Origin: Pseudonocardia humida
GTDB taxonomy: Bacteria > Actinomycetota > Actinomycetes > Mycobacteriales > Pseudonocardiaceae
Length of the DNA stretch: 64,000 nt
NCBI RefSeq assembly: GCF_023898865.1
Contig: NZ_JAGSOV010000010.1
Span: forward strand, 62,001-126,000
Direction of reading: 5' to 3'
Positions 63,883 to 64,000 of the stretch are shown here, in pieces. The notes below the pieces were generated by a model, which was not told where the DNA came from, searched no databases, and worked only from the letters and a program-made list of their open reading frames with translations. The stretch's first letter is position 1. Every line of letters starts with the position of its first letter. Both the position numbers and the translations under genes were made by a program.

Positions 63883-64000
63883 GGTCGTTCCGCCGGGCCG
63901 CGGCCGAGCGGCCCATCCCCAGCCCGAACATCTGGCACTGGCCGGAGGTGTACGAGCGGGAGAACGAGGCCCAGGACGCCGACGGCGCGCTGTGGGCCGC
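63879..64000 (+). CDS. SAM-dependent methyltransferase, N-terminal part (3' truncated by window)
   Basis: GTG at 63879 overlaps the cdsA stop (GTGA) and the frame stays open to the window end (~40 codons). The residues SPNIWHWPEVYERENEAQD and DGALWAA match the start of class I methyltransferases commonly found after cdsA in actinobacteria. Only the pre-core segment is visible, so the SAM motif cannot be checked. Confidence 0.65.
   Translation, partial: MRSFRRAAAERPIPSPNIWHWPEVYERENEAQDADGALWA

Overview
This is a single contiguous stretch of a very GC-rich (well above 70% G+C) actinobacterial chromosome. Gene content and order match the housekeeping block that in mycobacteria runs from rpmB/recG to pyrH/frr/cdsA. 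A WhiG-type sigma factor, which mycobacteria lack, and the overall gene style suggest a Pseudonocardiaceae-like, possibly sporulating or filamentous, actinomycete. The genus is inference. GTG starts, ATGA/GTGA stop-start overlaps and leaderless promoters (a -10 hexamer ending 6-9 nt before the start codon) are common and were used to choose starts.

Layout. 1-4.2 kb: a seven-subunit Mrp/Mnh Na+/H+ antiporter operon (mnhA cut at the window edge). 4.2-9.7 kb: gamma-carbonic-anhydrase-like protein, ung, rpmB (reverse), a FakA/YloV-type DAK protein and recG. 9.7-12.3 kb (reverse): three tandem paralogues of an unrecognised membrane/helical protein plus a small membrane protein. 12.4-17.9 kb: pyc, rsmD, coaD, sepIVA. 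17.9-25.7 kb: an accessory island inside the otherwise conserved block. It holds three EspI-like MinD/ParA-family ATPases, a 900-residue single-pass membrane protein with an N-terminal zinc finger and a 42-bp tandem-repeat-coded polyampholyte tail, a GntR/FadR regulator and a lipoprotein. 25.8-28.3 kb: yceD, rpmF, rnc, mutM. 28.2-31.5 kb: corA (reverse), a padR-HAAS membrane pair, acyP. 31.7-44.2 kb: smc, ftsY, amt, two P-II genes, glnD, a P-loop protein, ffh. 44.2-46.4 kb: amidohydrolase and CPBP protease. 46.6-53.3 kb: rpsP, khpA, rimM, an HTH/Clp-N pair, trmD, rplS, lepB, rnhB, DUF2469. 53.4-58.4 kb: yraN, comM, dprA, xerC, whiG. 58.4-64 kb: M23 peptidase (reverse), rpsB, tsf, pyrH, frr, cdsA and the start of a methyltransferase.

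How it fits together. Most of the window supports translation (ribosomal proteins, RimM, TrmD, RsmD, EF-Ts, RRF), protein export (FtsY, Ffh, LepB), nitrogen sensing (Amt, two P-II, GlnD), chromosome maintenance (SMC, RecG, UDG, MutM, RNase HII, XerC, DprA) and envelope work (Mrp, CdsA, SepIVA, M23).

The most interesting parts are: (a) the MinD-trio island next to sepIVA, with two matching candidate GntR operators that tie its regulator to the repeat membrane protein; (b) a 51-bp palindrome inserted in frame in the SMC hinge; (c) the three-gene paralogue array with a shared 19-bp 5' element; (d) dyad operators upstream of padR and of the HTH/Clp-N pair; (e) a long G/C homopolymer stretch between rpsB and tsf that probably reflects a sequence-quality problem. 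No tRNA, rRNA, IS element or CRISPR array was seen.
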